Positions 13,022 to 23,665 of a stretch of DNA of 40,848 nt are shown piece after piece. Both the position numbers and the translations under genes were made by a program. How positions within the stretch are numbered: position 1 is the stretch's first letter; every line of letters starts with the position of its first letter. Source of the stretch: Paramecium sonneborni (taxonomy: Eukaryota > Ciliophora > Oligohymenophorea > Peniculida > Parameciidae); assembly GCA_905182985.1 (NCBI GenBank), contig CAJJDN010000115.1:151962-192809 (forward strand), read 5' to 3'. The notes beneath the pieces are model-generated. The model made no database searches. It was not told where the DNA came from and saw only the letters and a list, made by a program, of their open reading frames with translations.

Positions 13022-13976
13022 ATGGGATAAGAATGTTAAAAAAGTTAATTAAATTAAGCAGTAAGTGATGGCCTCAATATAAATGATTAATCTGAATCAG
13101 ATTCAGAATATGATGAAGTTGATGAAAAACAGCCATGTAATAAAGGCCCATATTTTTAGAGAAACCTCCTTCACTTGATAGTAAATCTAATTCCTCCACT
13201 TTTTATAAAGAACAATATAATTCTTTATATTCATAATAAGGGAAGGATGAAATTGATAATTTTTAATTGAATCTTTAGGATGGTTCAACATATATAGGAG
13301 CTATCCTTAATGGTAGAGCTAATGGAAATGGTAAATTAATCACTTTTAATGGGGATATTTATGAAGGCAATTTCGTTGACAATCTTTTGGAAGGTCATGG
13401 ATAATGTACATTTAAAAGAGGACCTGTATATACTGGATAATTTAAAGCTGGTAAACCTGACGGAATTGGAAAAGAACTCTGGCCAGATGGATCAAAGTAT
13501 GAAGGAGAATTCAAAAATGGTAAAAAGAATGGTCATGGTTGTTATATATGGATTTAATAAAATATATATGAAGGACAATGGGTAGATAATATGATTTAAG
13601 GAGTTGGAAAATATGAATGGTTTGATGGTAGAGTAATTTTTATAATTTTATTAGTTCTTAGTCTTATATTGGATAATGGGCTAAGAATTAAATGCATGGA
13701 AGAGGTTTATATAAATGGAGGGATGGTAAATATTACAATGGATATTATAATTATGATAAAAAATCTGGCTTCGGTATATTTTATTGGCCAGATGGTAGAT
13801 AATTCTAAGGTTTTTGGTAAGATGGTAGATAAAACGGAAAAGGACTCATGATTAATTAGGATGGCTAAAAGAAATATGGAGAGTGGCAAGATGGAAAATT
13901 AATAAATAGCATAGAAGATTCTAATTGTTAACTCATTCCTGATGGATGGTTTATAAACTCTTTTAATTATTAATGA
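13022..13976 (+). CDS. MORN-repeat protein with a myristoylation-type start (300 aa)
   Basis: ATG at 13022 (MGQECQKSQLNQ), introns at 13137-13159 (23 nt) and 13633-13661 (29 nt), TGA at 13974-13976; spliced length a multiple of three. Gly2 and Cys5 suggest N-terminal lipidation. A Ser/Asp/Glu-rich linker (SESDSEYDEVDE) precedes about nine MORN repeats, such as YIGAILNGRANGNGKL, YEGEFKNGKKNGHG and YIGQWAKNQMHGRG. The last repeats are degenerate. At the second intron an acceptor 7 nt upstream would break the frame, so the 29-nt form is preferred. It probably arose with its divergent neighbour by inverted duplication, but the two proteins have diverged strongly. Confidence 0.9.
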
Positions 13977-14373
13977 ATTAATTTTCTTACTTTAATATTA
14001 TTGTATAATTAAATAACATTTTGTATAATTCTAAATAAATTCAAAGACTTATTGTCCTACGTTTACATAAAACTTCTAGACTCACTTCTAAGATATTGTC
14101 TATTTCAATAAAATCAATATTTTAATTGTATTTGTTTATATTGAGATAAAAAATATCAATGAATAACGACTAACTAAGTTGGATTATAAAAACATCAAAA
14201 TAGTCAGAAAGGAAATTAAAAATAACTTTGAATAGTAATATTTGATAGAAAGAAGCAAAGTTTTATTATGAAATGATGAGTCTAATTATGAGATAGTGAA
14301 GAAAAGTTAATTATACATAATTTGAAAATTAGTTAATTCATAACTCAGATTGAAATTAAACAATGAATAAGAA
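13977..14373. other. Intergenic region with a possible short exon on the plus strand
   Basis: The stretch between two convergent genes (397 bp). On the plus strand about 14145-14265 reads as charged, coding-like residues (TKLDYKNIKIVRKEIKNNFE) without an in-frame ATG, ending in TGA at about 14270. An ATG at 14160 in another frame could be joined to it by a 26-nt GT...AG intron. No version is convincing. It may be a small gene, a remnant or chance. Confidence 0.3.
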
Positions 14374-14832
14374 TCAATGATTTCTATATTTAAGTTTGTG
14401 AACAAGCAAGGTTTTCACATTAATTAAAGTTTTTTCTAATCCATCAATTACAGATTTCATCTTTTGGCAATGTTCTAATTGTTTTTGTATCTCAGCCTGG
14501 GATTGTGAATCATTGATTATCTAAGAGAACATTCTTTTGTATAGAGAAGTGATTGAGTTATTTTTGAGTTTTCGATTTTTCCTAATTTACCTCTTTTTTA
14601 TCGGAATCTAGGGAGTATTAAGAAGTTGATTCTAATCTGGTATATCTTTAGGTTCTTCAAATTTAAAAGCATCAATAAAGTAATCTTCTTTGTCTAATTC
14701 AACTTCATTTTTATTTTTATTTGATGGACGACCAAACATGATTGGTGAACATGAAAATTCAAAGTCATCATTTTCATAATATGATTAATGACCCCAATCT
14801 TCTTCAGTTGATATAAACTGTTCAAGATTCAT
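14374..14832 (-). CDS. 152-aa hypothetical protein
   Basis: A single uninterrupted frame from ATG at 14832 (MNLEQFISTEEDWG) to TGA at 14374-14376. An acidic N-terminal half is followed by a basic segment (PIKKRQIRKNRKLKNN) near residues 78-93 that could be a nuclear localisation signal, and then a helical C-terminus with heptad-like spacing (QKQLEHCQKMKSVIDGLEKT). The order acidic region, basic patch, C-terminal helix recalls small bZIP-like proteins, but the leucine spacing is not convincing and I do not assign it. No intron is needed. Confidence 0.75.
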
Positions 14833-15006
14833 TATTAATTATTTATTAAACTATTAAAGTGAGACACTAGATATTGTTTAAACATGCATGATGCGTAATG
14901 TTTTAAAGAACAATTTAAAAATTATATTTTAAGTAAAAGAAAATGATTTAAATATTGTTTCAATTAATTCTAAAACAAGATGATGCTATTTTTGTTTATT
15001 AATTAA

Positions 15007-16871
15007 ATGTTAAATAAAAATGTGTCAAATCAAATCCCAATTGAATTTAATTCAGACTAAGATGAATTTCATTAATGTAATCCAAGCAAAAGTGATTCAA
15101 CAGCAACTCCAGGCTTAAATGATAATTCTAATTCATCTAAAATTATTTGTTCTTAACTTTTTGAGCATAATCTAAATCAAGATGGTAAAAGACTTTATAT
15201 TACATAAGATGATGAGTTCGATTCCTTGAATAAATAATTATCAGATGTTTTACTCACTGACAGTTATAGACCATCATTAATTCAAGCTTTTTCTGCTGAT
15301 ATGTATACGTTACCAATTTTAAATTACCTAGGTCCTCATATTTGAGTCATGAGAAGCTTACTAAAAACTCTAGAAAAATGTAATAAGAGTATGAGTAGGC
15401 CAACAATAAAGAGAGAGGATACGTATTTAACACTTATATTAAAAATAACATAATTATTCTTAGTTTGGATAAATACATGCATTACATACTGGAAAAAATT
15501 ATAGAAATTGGTATTTATTATAAAAAATAATTAGGGCCGTCTAATTTTAAAAACATTATCTTAGATTAGATTTTTAATTCCATAAAAAAATTAATCACTG
15601 ATCTTCATGCTTGTAAGGTGATGTAGAAGGGATTAGAGATAATGTCCGAATATCCTTAAGAATCTGTACCTCAATATTAAAAATATATTAATTTTATTTT
15701 AGAAGAGACTAATTTTACAAGAAAACTATACACTGATAAAATTGGAAATTAAATATTTTCTAAATCTTTAGAAGTATTTGAAGAACGGAATTTGGAATCT
15801 CTTTTGTAGATCTTTAATAAATATGTAAATATATTCAATTAAATATTAGATTTTAAATCATAATTAATATTCTTTAGAATTATCAACTGATCAATATGGC
15901 TGTCTGATTGTTAATAAAATTATTGATATCTTTCCAAAACTTCTTGATTAAAAAACAAAATCCATAGCAAATGAAATTATAATGAGAACAATACATAATT
16001 CATCTTGTTTGATAAGAAGACAATATGCTAATTATATAATTCAGTAATTGTTGGAAAAAGGGTCAGAGAATCACAAAAGAGTTCTTTTAGATAATTATCT
16101 AATAAAAGATTTTATTTCGATGTCTCTAGATAAATATGGAAGTAATGTAGCTGAAAAAGCTATAGTTTATGCAGGTTCTTAATGGAGATAGAAACTTTGG
16201 GAAGAAGAAGTATCGATATCAGAAAGGTAATTAAAATTAATGAATAAATTAATAGTTCATTTAGAAAATTAGTAAATGATTAGTTTGCAAATTATCCTAT
16301 CTAAAGACTTTATGAATATTTGACTATTGAGTATAGAAATGAATTTATTGCATTATTGAACAGATTGCATGATAGTCATTTTCTCAATCATCATGGTTAA
16401 ATTGTTTTAAAATTTTCACTATCTAATTATAACGCTAAACGATTTACCCAAAAGATTAATGCAAATGAAAATAGCAAACCTACGAAATAGTAAGAAAAAA
16501 ATAAATAGCTTCAATAAGTATATGAAAAACAATAGAAAATTTAGTAAAATTAAATGCAATACCAACAGTATTTACAATAATAATAGATGATGGCATTGTA
16601 ACATTAATGGTTGCAACAATAATAATAGCAACAAAGTTAATATTTATCTCCTATAGAAATACAATAATATTAAGCAATGCTTTTACAATAAACGATGTTA
16701 ATGTATTAATAGCAATAATAGAATCTTTAATTTTAGTAGTCCTCTATGAATTAGTAGTAGTTTCCTTTCTCCTAATAATTTTAACTTCAAGATTAGCTAA
16801 ATTAACAAGCACTTAAATACTACTAATAAATTTAGAACTTTCAGAAAGCAAATTAAAATAAATAGGAATGA
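15007..16871 (+). CDS. Pumilio/PUF-family RNA-binding protein with a glutamine-rich tail (593 aa)
   Basis: Introns at 15303-15331 (29 nt), 15825-15849 (25 nt) and 16227-16255 (29 nt) give one frame of exact length. PUF-type helices are visible: LHACKVMQKGLEIM near residue 190, DKIGNQIFSKSLEVF, DQYGCLIVNKIIDIF, QYANYIIQQLLEKG, DKYGSNVAEKAIVYAG and DQFANYPIQRLYEYL near 420. These match the repeat core in which residues at fixed positions contact one RNA base each. PUF proteins bind 3' UTRs and repress or localise mRNAs. The last 130 or so residues are mainly Gln, a typical low-complexity tail. An in-frame ATG at 14980 is an alternative start adding nine hydrophobic residues; 15007 is preferred. 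Confidence 0.9.
16480..16868 (+). repeat. CAA/TAA/TAG-rich tract coding polyglutamine
   Basis: The 3' end of the PUF gene is a run of glutamine codons in which CAA, TAA and TAG are intermixed, broken by Leu, Tyr, Asn and Met. Under the standard code it looks like noncoding DNA full of stops; under the ciliate code it is one open frame to 16871. Confidence 0.85.
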
Positions 16872-17054
16872 TTATCGATTGAATAAATGAAAAATATAAT
16901 TATGTTATTCAAACACAATATATTTAAATATTATATATGATTTGGTTTATTTTATAAAAATGAAGTATCAAATTATTTTGTAGTTTTTAAAAAGTAGATT
17001 GTTTGAAAAGTCTGTGATCTTTAATAAATATATAAAATTAAAAATTAAATACTA

Positions 17055-19796
17055 ATGCTTCATAGATAGTATATAGAGCAGATTCATAATCAAAGTTTTT
17101 AGTTTTTGGGAGTGAAGGAATAACATTTCTTAGGAGACAAAATGGTATTGAGTGAGAATTCAGATGAAGAGATTAAACAATAGAAAAAGGAATTCAAAGT
17201 ATTGTAGAAGACGAAAAAAAAATTGAATTGGAGAAAGAGCATGGGATTGATTTTAGTATAGAAAAGATCAAGTGGAATGTCATATGTGTAATTTAATTGG
17301 GTTAAATTTTAATTGCGTATAAGAGGAATATTAAAAAAGATTATAAAAGGATGTACTATAGAGAAACCATATATTTTAAGTCCAGATGGATCTTTGAAGA
17401 TGATGTGGGATTTATTATGTCTTGGATTAGTGATGTATGAAATGATAAGTATTCCATTATAAATAAGTTTTGATATTGATGTTAGTGTAGAATTTTCAAG
17501 AGTTTCTACAGGAATATTTGCATTTGATATTTTATTGAATTTTAATACAGGAATATTTGAAGATGGTTTATTAAAGTTGAATAGAAATGCTATAGTTAAA
17601 GATTATTTTAAATTTTGGTTTTGGGTTGATTTTACAACAACATTTCCATATGATATAATATTGGATGAATCATCTAATTTTATATAGAGTGCAAAATTGT
17701 TGAGATTGTTGAAGTTTTTGAGATTTATAAAAATATTGAAGTTATTAAGATTGGCTAAATTGAAAAAGATAATTGATAAATTCAATGAGATTTTATAATT
17801 GAATTCAATTTTGGCAGCAATTTTAACATTTTCTAAATTATTTTTATTTGTGTTATTTTTTGCACATGTTTTAGGATGCATATTTCATTTTACTGCATAA
17901 TAAGAAGATAAGAATAATTCATGGTTAGGTGATTTATATGATGCAAATTGGTATATAAGATATATAAATTCATTATATTGGGGAGTTACAACAATGACAA
18001 CTGTTGGTTATGGAGATATAAGTCCATTAAATCCAGATGAAAGAATGTTGGGTATTTTTTTATTATTAATTGCTTGTGGTGGTTTTGCATTTACAATGAA
18101 TTCAATAGGATTTGCATTATAAAAAATAAGTGAGAAATAAAGTCAAAATAAAGAAAAGCTTAGTTAAGTAAATAAATATATGAAAAAAGCCAAGATACCT
18201 GAGACTCTTTAGAATAAAATAAGAAAATATTTGGAATATGTTTGGGAAAGGAATGGAGGAGTTGTCTTATAATAGATAACGAAAACATTATCAGTAGATT
18301 TATCAAAAGAGTTGTAAGTATAAGTAAATGGTAAATTATTTGGTTATTTGGATATATTTTGGTCAAACCATTCTTATGAATTTTTAGTAATACATATAAT
18401 GCCAATAATGAGAGAAAAAGTATTTTGTCCATAAGAAATAATATTTGATGAAAATGAATAAGGTTGTTATGATATATTTATGATTTAATCTGGAGAAGTA
18501 GATATTTATTTTCAGAAAACTAATATAACTGTAGATAAGAAAGGTAAGAATGAATTTTTTGGAGAAATTAGTTTTTATTCAGGTTAGAAGAGAAGTGCAA
18601 GTTGTAAGAGTGTAGATTTTTCAAATATATTCATTATTAATTCAAATGATTTTTTAAATTTAGCAAGATCTAATAGTAATGAAGTTTAAGCATATTTTAA
18701 AATAAGACATAAAATAGTTTTTGATAAAGATTATAGTGCCATAAGTATTCGATGTTATATGTGTTAGATGGATGACCATATTGCAAGAGATTGTCCATCT
18801 TTGCACTTCTAAGTGTAAATTAATTGATTGATATTAGATAGGCATCGCATTATTTAGCCTTCTTATAATAAGTAAAACATGTTTAATAATCTTCCTTTAT
18901 TAGAAAAGATCGAATAGATTTCAATGCAAGATATCATCTTGACCTTATTTCTTAAACTTAAGGTAAATTCATTCATACTGAAAAGAAGATCCAATTCTAT
19001 TAAAAACATAAATCTCATATGATTCTAAGTTTTGAATAATCAGAAGTCTAAAGTATTTAAACTGAAGAAGATGATTATAATGCAATTAATTAAATTAATA
19101 AATTAGACAATTTTGATCGTAGATTTAAATAATCAGTAAAATATAAACATCCTAAATTTGATAATAATACTCCATAAACTTCATCTTTTTATAGAAAACC
19201 TAGAAAACCAAAAAGAATTACAACTGTAATTAAACGTGATCCAATGGGTAAATTAACTATTTCATGTGCCTCTGAAGATGATCAATTTGATAAAGTTGCT
19301 TTAGATAGAATTAATCAATATTTAGAAGATTTTCATAAAAAAATATCATTGTCACGTAAAAAAGAATGGAAAGAATTCTCATCTATCCCTAATTTTGAAA
19401 AATATCATGAATATAATAACTATTATCCAGAAAGCAATATTTCTAAAATTATACCACAATATTAAAAATAGAAAGCCAAAATATTAACCGATGTCTCCTT
19501 AAATTCTTAAACTTTTGGAGAAGAAGAACTAATTGCTTATGCTTAATATTATTCTTATGATTTAGATACTGAATAGATCTCTAATTTCTTTAGTAAAACC
19601 TAAAATACCAATCAATTAACTTACGAAGAACATCGAATAGCAAGATTAGACAGAAGAACTAAAAAAATGCTAAAATATATTCGTAAACCTAATAAAGTAT
19701 TTTATATTTTTCTAAATTAAGATTAAAACAACCATTTTAGTACTTAAAGCTATTAAAAGATTTTCTCAAAGCTTAAAAAATATTCCTGTTCTTTGA
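17055..19796 (+). CDS. Cyclic-nucleotide-gated-type K+ channel with a C-terminal zinc knuckle (897 aa)
   Basis: Introns at 18815-18837 (23 nt) and 19697-19721 (25 nt); exact multiple of three. Six transmembrane segments begin near residue 115. S4 is basic (RLLKFLRFIKILKLLRLAKL, about 215-235). The pore reads TMTTVGYGD near 315, the K+-selective filter. A C-linker and a cyclic-nucleotide-binding domain follow (IMREKVFCPQEIIFDENEQG, later FFGEISFYSGQKRSASC at about 520). Unusually, a CCHC zinc knuckle, CYMCQMDDHIARDC (C-x2-C-x4-H-x4-C), comes just after it near residue 570. The remaining 300 residues are charged and unrecognised. Such channels set ciliary membrane potential in ciliates. An ATG at about 17142 in the same frame is an alternative start. 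Without the last intron the frame runs on to a TGA near 19912. Confidence 0.9.
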
Positions 19797-19866
19797 TTAT
19801 TAATTCTCTATATGTATTATTTTTATATACAAAAATAATTAAATATTTAGATTAGTAATATTTTAA

Positions 19867-20448
19867 ATGTAAGAAGAAACCTTTTAATTATAATAAAAAC
19901 AGGTGATAGAATATAGCCTTAGAAAAATTCTCAAACCTCTTTAACGCAAAAGTCAACACAAAGCTTAAGATCCAGACGATTTTTATTCAACTTTGGAAAA
20001 CAGCTCAGAAGTTAATACAATTTAAAATTTCTCTAAAAGAGGAACCATATTCTCTATAGAAGAGGAATACTATCCAAGAATAATTTAAAATCCTTTGTTA
20101 AATGAATTACCAAATTTTTCTAAAATTTAATATCAATTCAACCACACAATTCAATAATAACCGGAAGTAACATATGTTCATCCTGAATTATTCTAAAATG
20201 AAGTCTCAAACTAAAATTGTTCTGAACTTCAATAATAGAATCTCAAAAACGATTTTATTGATCCTATAGAAGATCTTCTTGGATCAGATTATAAATTAAT
20301 AGAAGTTGATGATATAAATTATTTATAAACTTTTCAAAACAATATTCTGAAAAATCAAACAAAGGCATTAAGAGATAAAAAATAAACACCAAAAATTATA
20401 CACTCAGAACTTACAAAATCAATTCATAAAATATCAATAAAAAAATGA
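19867..20448 (+). CDS. 193-aa hypothetical acidic protein
   Basis: A single frame from ATG at 19867 (MQEETFQLQQ) to TGA at 20446-20448, using many TAA/TAG Gln codons. The product is polar, rich in Gln, Asn and Glu, with the acidic stretch DFIDPIEDLLGSDY near the middle and a basic end. No membrane segment, no known domain. It starts 70 bp after the channel gene on the same strand and ends 9 bp before the stop of the convergent gene. Confidence 0.75.
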
Positions 20449-20457
20449 CTTTTATTA

Positions 20458-21225
20458 TCAATTTTAAATTATTTCATTTTTTTATTTCTTTATCAATTCA
20501 TCAAAAAATTCTTAACATTCTTTTATACCAGCTTATACTAAATCTATATTATAATTTCTTAGATTTCTACTCCTCTCTAAATCATTATGATCTATTTAAT
20601 CAATAAAACTCTTTAAACTTGGTTAAGTTTCTAAAAATCCATTTAATAATCCATATGCATGTGCATAATCATATTTTATATATTCTTAAATCTCTTTATT
20701 TTATTATGAATCGTCTTGTAATTTTATTTTTTTTAATGTTTTCTTTTTATCAGTTGTTTAAATTCTCTCGATTGTTCTTTTTTAAAATTCATCTGCAGCT
20801 GATAAACAAACTATCCAATATGATTCATTTTCTTTCTTTTGATCAACTTTAAATATTCCATTTGAAGTCAGACTACCTTTTACTGTCTTATACAAGTTCC
20901 CTTTATATTTGCTACCATCTAATCTTTTTAATTTGCATAAATTTGAACGGACTTATTCAACAATATATCTTTCACTTAAAGGAGCATTTTGATGAGCTTC
21001 AAATAATTTCAAGACAAAACCAGTAAGAGTTTATTAGAATAATTACTTTTTTTCATTTTCATTAGAATCAATTTCAAAATTAGCTTAAGGCCATATTTCA
21101 TGTTCTGATTCATCAGTTCTTTAAAATTATTATTATGCTGATTATTGTGATTAATTAATAGTTTATGCTTGTTTCCCTTTGATTAGAGATTATAAATTAC
21201 TTTTATATTATTTTTTAACTTTCAT
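20458..21225 (-). CDS. 255-aa hypothetical basic protein
   Basis: One open frame from ATG at 21225 (MKVKKQYKSNLQSLIKG) to TGA at 20458-20460 with no intron. The N-terminus is Gln-rich. Residues about 60-140 (LKLFEAHQNAPLSERYIVEQ, then KLKRLDGSKYKGNLYKTVKG and LTSNGIFKVD) have the look of a helix-helix-wing DNA-binding fold of about 80 residues, but no family can be named with confidence. The C-terminal part is helical. Its start lies 15 bp from the start of a small gene on the other strand. Confidence 0.75.
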
Positions 21226-21240
21226 TTATTTTAAAGGTTA

Positions 21241-21458
21241 ATGATCATATCTGATTGGAGTCTAGGGCTAAGGTTAATATTACAAATATTAGATATTGGT
21301 ATCAAAGTTTTCTTAATAAGTTTGAGGTAGAATCATATAAACATTAATTGGTAATTAATGATATTAAGGAATCTAAAATAGAGTTAATTGAAAATACTCC
21401 ATATGAATTGTAACCACAAATAGAATTATAGTCTTGTTCTTAATTTTCATCTAAATGA
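21241..21458 (+). CDS. 65-aa hypothetical protein, two exons
   Basis: ATG at 21241 (MIISDWSLGL), one 20-nt intron, TGA at 21456-21458; the spliced frame is exact. The second exon is strongly coding-like (RYWYQSFLNKFEVESYKH and then LVINDIKESKIELIEN). No family is recognised. Only 15 bp separate its ATG from the divergent gene's ATG, so either the promoter lies inside a neighbour or the true start is elsewhere. Confidence 0.55.
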
Positions 21459-21583
21459 TAATGATCCTATTAAATAAATTTGAAACATACCGGTATATCA
21501 TTATTCTGTTTTTTTAATGATGATTTTTAATACATTTATTAATTAAACAACGTGTACCTCATTGTTATTAATAATATAAATAA

Positions 21584-21949
21584 ATGTCTGAGAAAAAAGA
21601 TTTAATTAAGGAGGCAATAAAGAGAAGATAAGGTGGTGGCAAAAGTCGTAAAATAATTAAGTAACCATAATATAGCCTAAAAAACATCTGAAACAGGTAA
21701 TTAATCAGGATTAAATTTTTATTCTGGTGATGTTTCGTCTTTAAAAGTTTAACCTAATACAGTATTAATAATAAGTCTTGTATATTTGGGAATAGTTGTA
21801 CTTCTACATATTTTCAGCAAATTAAGATCAGGAGGATCAGAAAGTGTAGTGAAGGGCAATGATATATATTTATTATAGTAAATTTATCTACATAGAAGTC
21901 TAATTTGTTATAATTTGGAAATATATAAAATATATTTGCTTTTTCTTGA
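21584..21949 (+). CDS. SEC61B: Sec61 beta subunit of the ER translocon
   Basis: ATG at 21584 (MSEKKDLIKEAIKRRQGG). A 28-nt intron from about 21649 to 21676 joins it to the conserved core: a cytosolic stretch LNFYSGDVSSLKVQPNTVL followed by one hydrophobic segment (IISLVYLGIVVLLHIFSKL). This order, a short FY..D...LKV.P segment just before a tail-anchor helix, is the Sec61 beta/SecG signature. The protein is tail-anchored in the ER membrane and helps nascent chains enter the channel. The 3' end is uncertain: without another intron the frame runs on antisense to the next gene, so I propose a 35-nt intron at 21844-21878 and TGA at 21947-21949, giving 100 aa. Confidence 0.8.
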
Positions 21950-21966
21950 TTTGTTGTATAAATAAA

Positions 21967-23396
21967 TCAAATAAGCTTTTCCCAAATCAAGGCTGCTCCT
22001 TCTCCTGATGCAGTTATAGAAACTGAAGCTTCTTCTGAAATAACAGCTAATTAAATTTATCCTAGAATATTGTAATTATTATTAATTACCATTTCCTTCA
22101 ATTCTCAAAATATCTAATAATTCACCAACAAATGGTATTCCAGCCATAAGTTCATTAACATTTGCTCCTTTTGCTTAATCTATAGCTGCTGATAAATTAA
22201 CTTCATTTAATTCAGGCAATTGCATTTCCTAAATAAATTATGCATATGACTAGAAATTGAATTGTAATCTAGCATTATTTAATAAAGTTAATGGAGTTAG
22301 CTATTCAAGCAATTTAATTTTGTATGAATCAAAGTATTTTACAATAGCTGCATAATGTCCTTATCTGGCTACTTCAATCTATTATATTATAAATAATATA
22401 AAATTACAAGATCACTTGAAGCTTATGCATCAAAACTGGCACAGAATCCTTTAGCTATCCAATTAATCATATTTTCATTTGGTGTAGCTCCAATATCTGT
22501 TAATCCTGCCATGAATTCTAATTAGTTATTTATAAATTCTTACATAACTTCAAATTTGCATATATTGAACTGTTCTCTTAGATAAACATTCCTGATATTA
22601 ATCTATATGCAACCAATACATTTTCAGTGATTTCATTATTTATATAGAATCTAACCAATAATTCTTCTGGTAAAGCTTTATATTCAATTTTTAAATCATT
22701 TTTGAATATTGCTATTTTTTAAGAAATATCTTCTGGAATCATATTTAATGCTAAATCAATTATTCCCTCAAAAAATGTTTCAAATTTTTCTTAGACGGCA
22801 TCAGAATTTTAGCATTTAAATCCAAAAACTATTGAAACAACCTTTATTAAAATATATATTATTATTTACCTGATCTCCGGCAAATGGGAAATTTTTTAAA
22901 AGGGATTATGAAAAATTCTTATTCTCCTCACCAACTCTCACTGTTAATTCTAAAGCTGATTTTATTTAAGATTTCTCTCCAACATTCAATTATATTGAGC
23001 ATTGAGATTTCCCTTCTTCATTATTCTTTTCAAAGATATGTCCTATTAAATTTCTTTAAGATATCATACCATATTATTAATTAAGTTTTTTATGAAGATT
23101 CTTAACATTTTTAATATGTTTAAATTTCTTCTATATTAGTTTATCCATTTGTTTTTGTTCTCCATATAAGAAGTATTCATAAAACTCATCAAATGAAATC
23201 TTGCCATCTCCATTTGTGTCAAGAGCTTAGATAATCTAAAATATCAATGAATTATAACTTTATTCAACTTCAAATCGCTCCAATTTAATCCTACATTGAC
23301 TGCTAATTCCTTAATTTCTTCCTTATCTATAGATCCACTTCCATCCTTATCAAAAATATTGAAATATTCTTAGATCTATTCCTTAGACTTATCCAT
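21967..23396 (-). CDS. EF-hand calcium-binding protein with a long unknown C-terminal part (431 aa)
   Basis: ATG at 23396 (MDKSKEQIQEYFN). Five introns, 23236-23258 (23 nt), 22842-22869 (28), 22518-22543 (26), 22379-22407 (29) and 22062-22089 (28), leave an exact frame to TGA at 21967-21969. Two canonical EF-hand loops are present: DKDGSGSIDKEE near residue 16 and DTNGDGKISFDE near 53, each with acidic residues at positions 1, 3, 5 and 12. Residues from about 120 form a separate region (ALELTVRVGEENKNF, FETFFEGIIDLALNMIPED) that I do not recognise; it looks globular and mostly helical. Calcium binding is well supported; the output domain is unknown. Confidence 0.87.
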
Positions 23397-23665
23397 AAAT
23401 TATTAATTAATATCTTTTGTTTTTCATTCATTATACTTATATACATAACAAACCACATTTTATAATAACAATTAATAAAAATACATTTTATATATTATAT
23501 AAATATGTTTATACAATGACAATCTTTATTATTATTTAAATATTTATATTTCTAATAATAATACTAATACTAATTATCAATTTCAATAATGTTAATAAGA
23601 GAAATACTAACTTTAACTTGAAAAAACAAAAGATTATTTAAATTTTGTGATATAAAACATTATAA

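Noticed and set aside
17055..18750. Pseudogene status of the channel because of many TAA/TAG codons.
   Set aside because: All TAA/TAG fall at plausible Gln positions and TGA appears only at the end or within introns.
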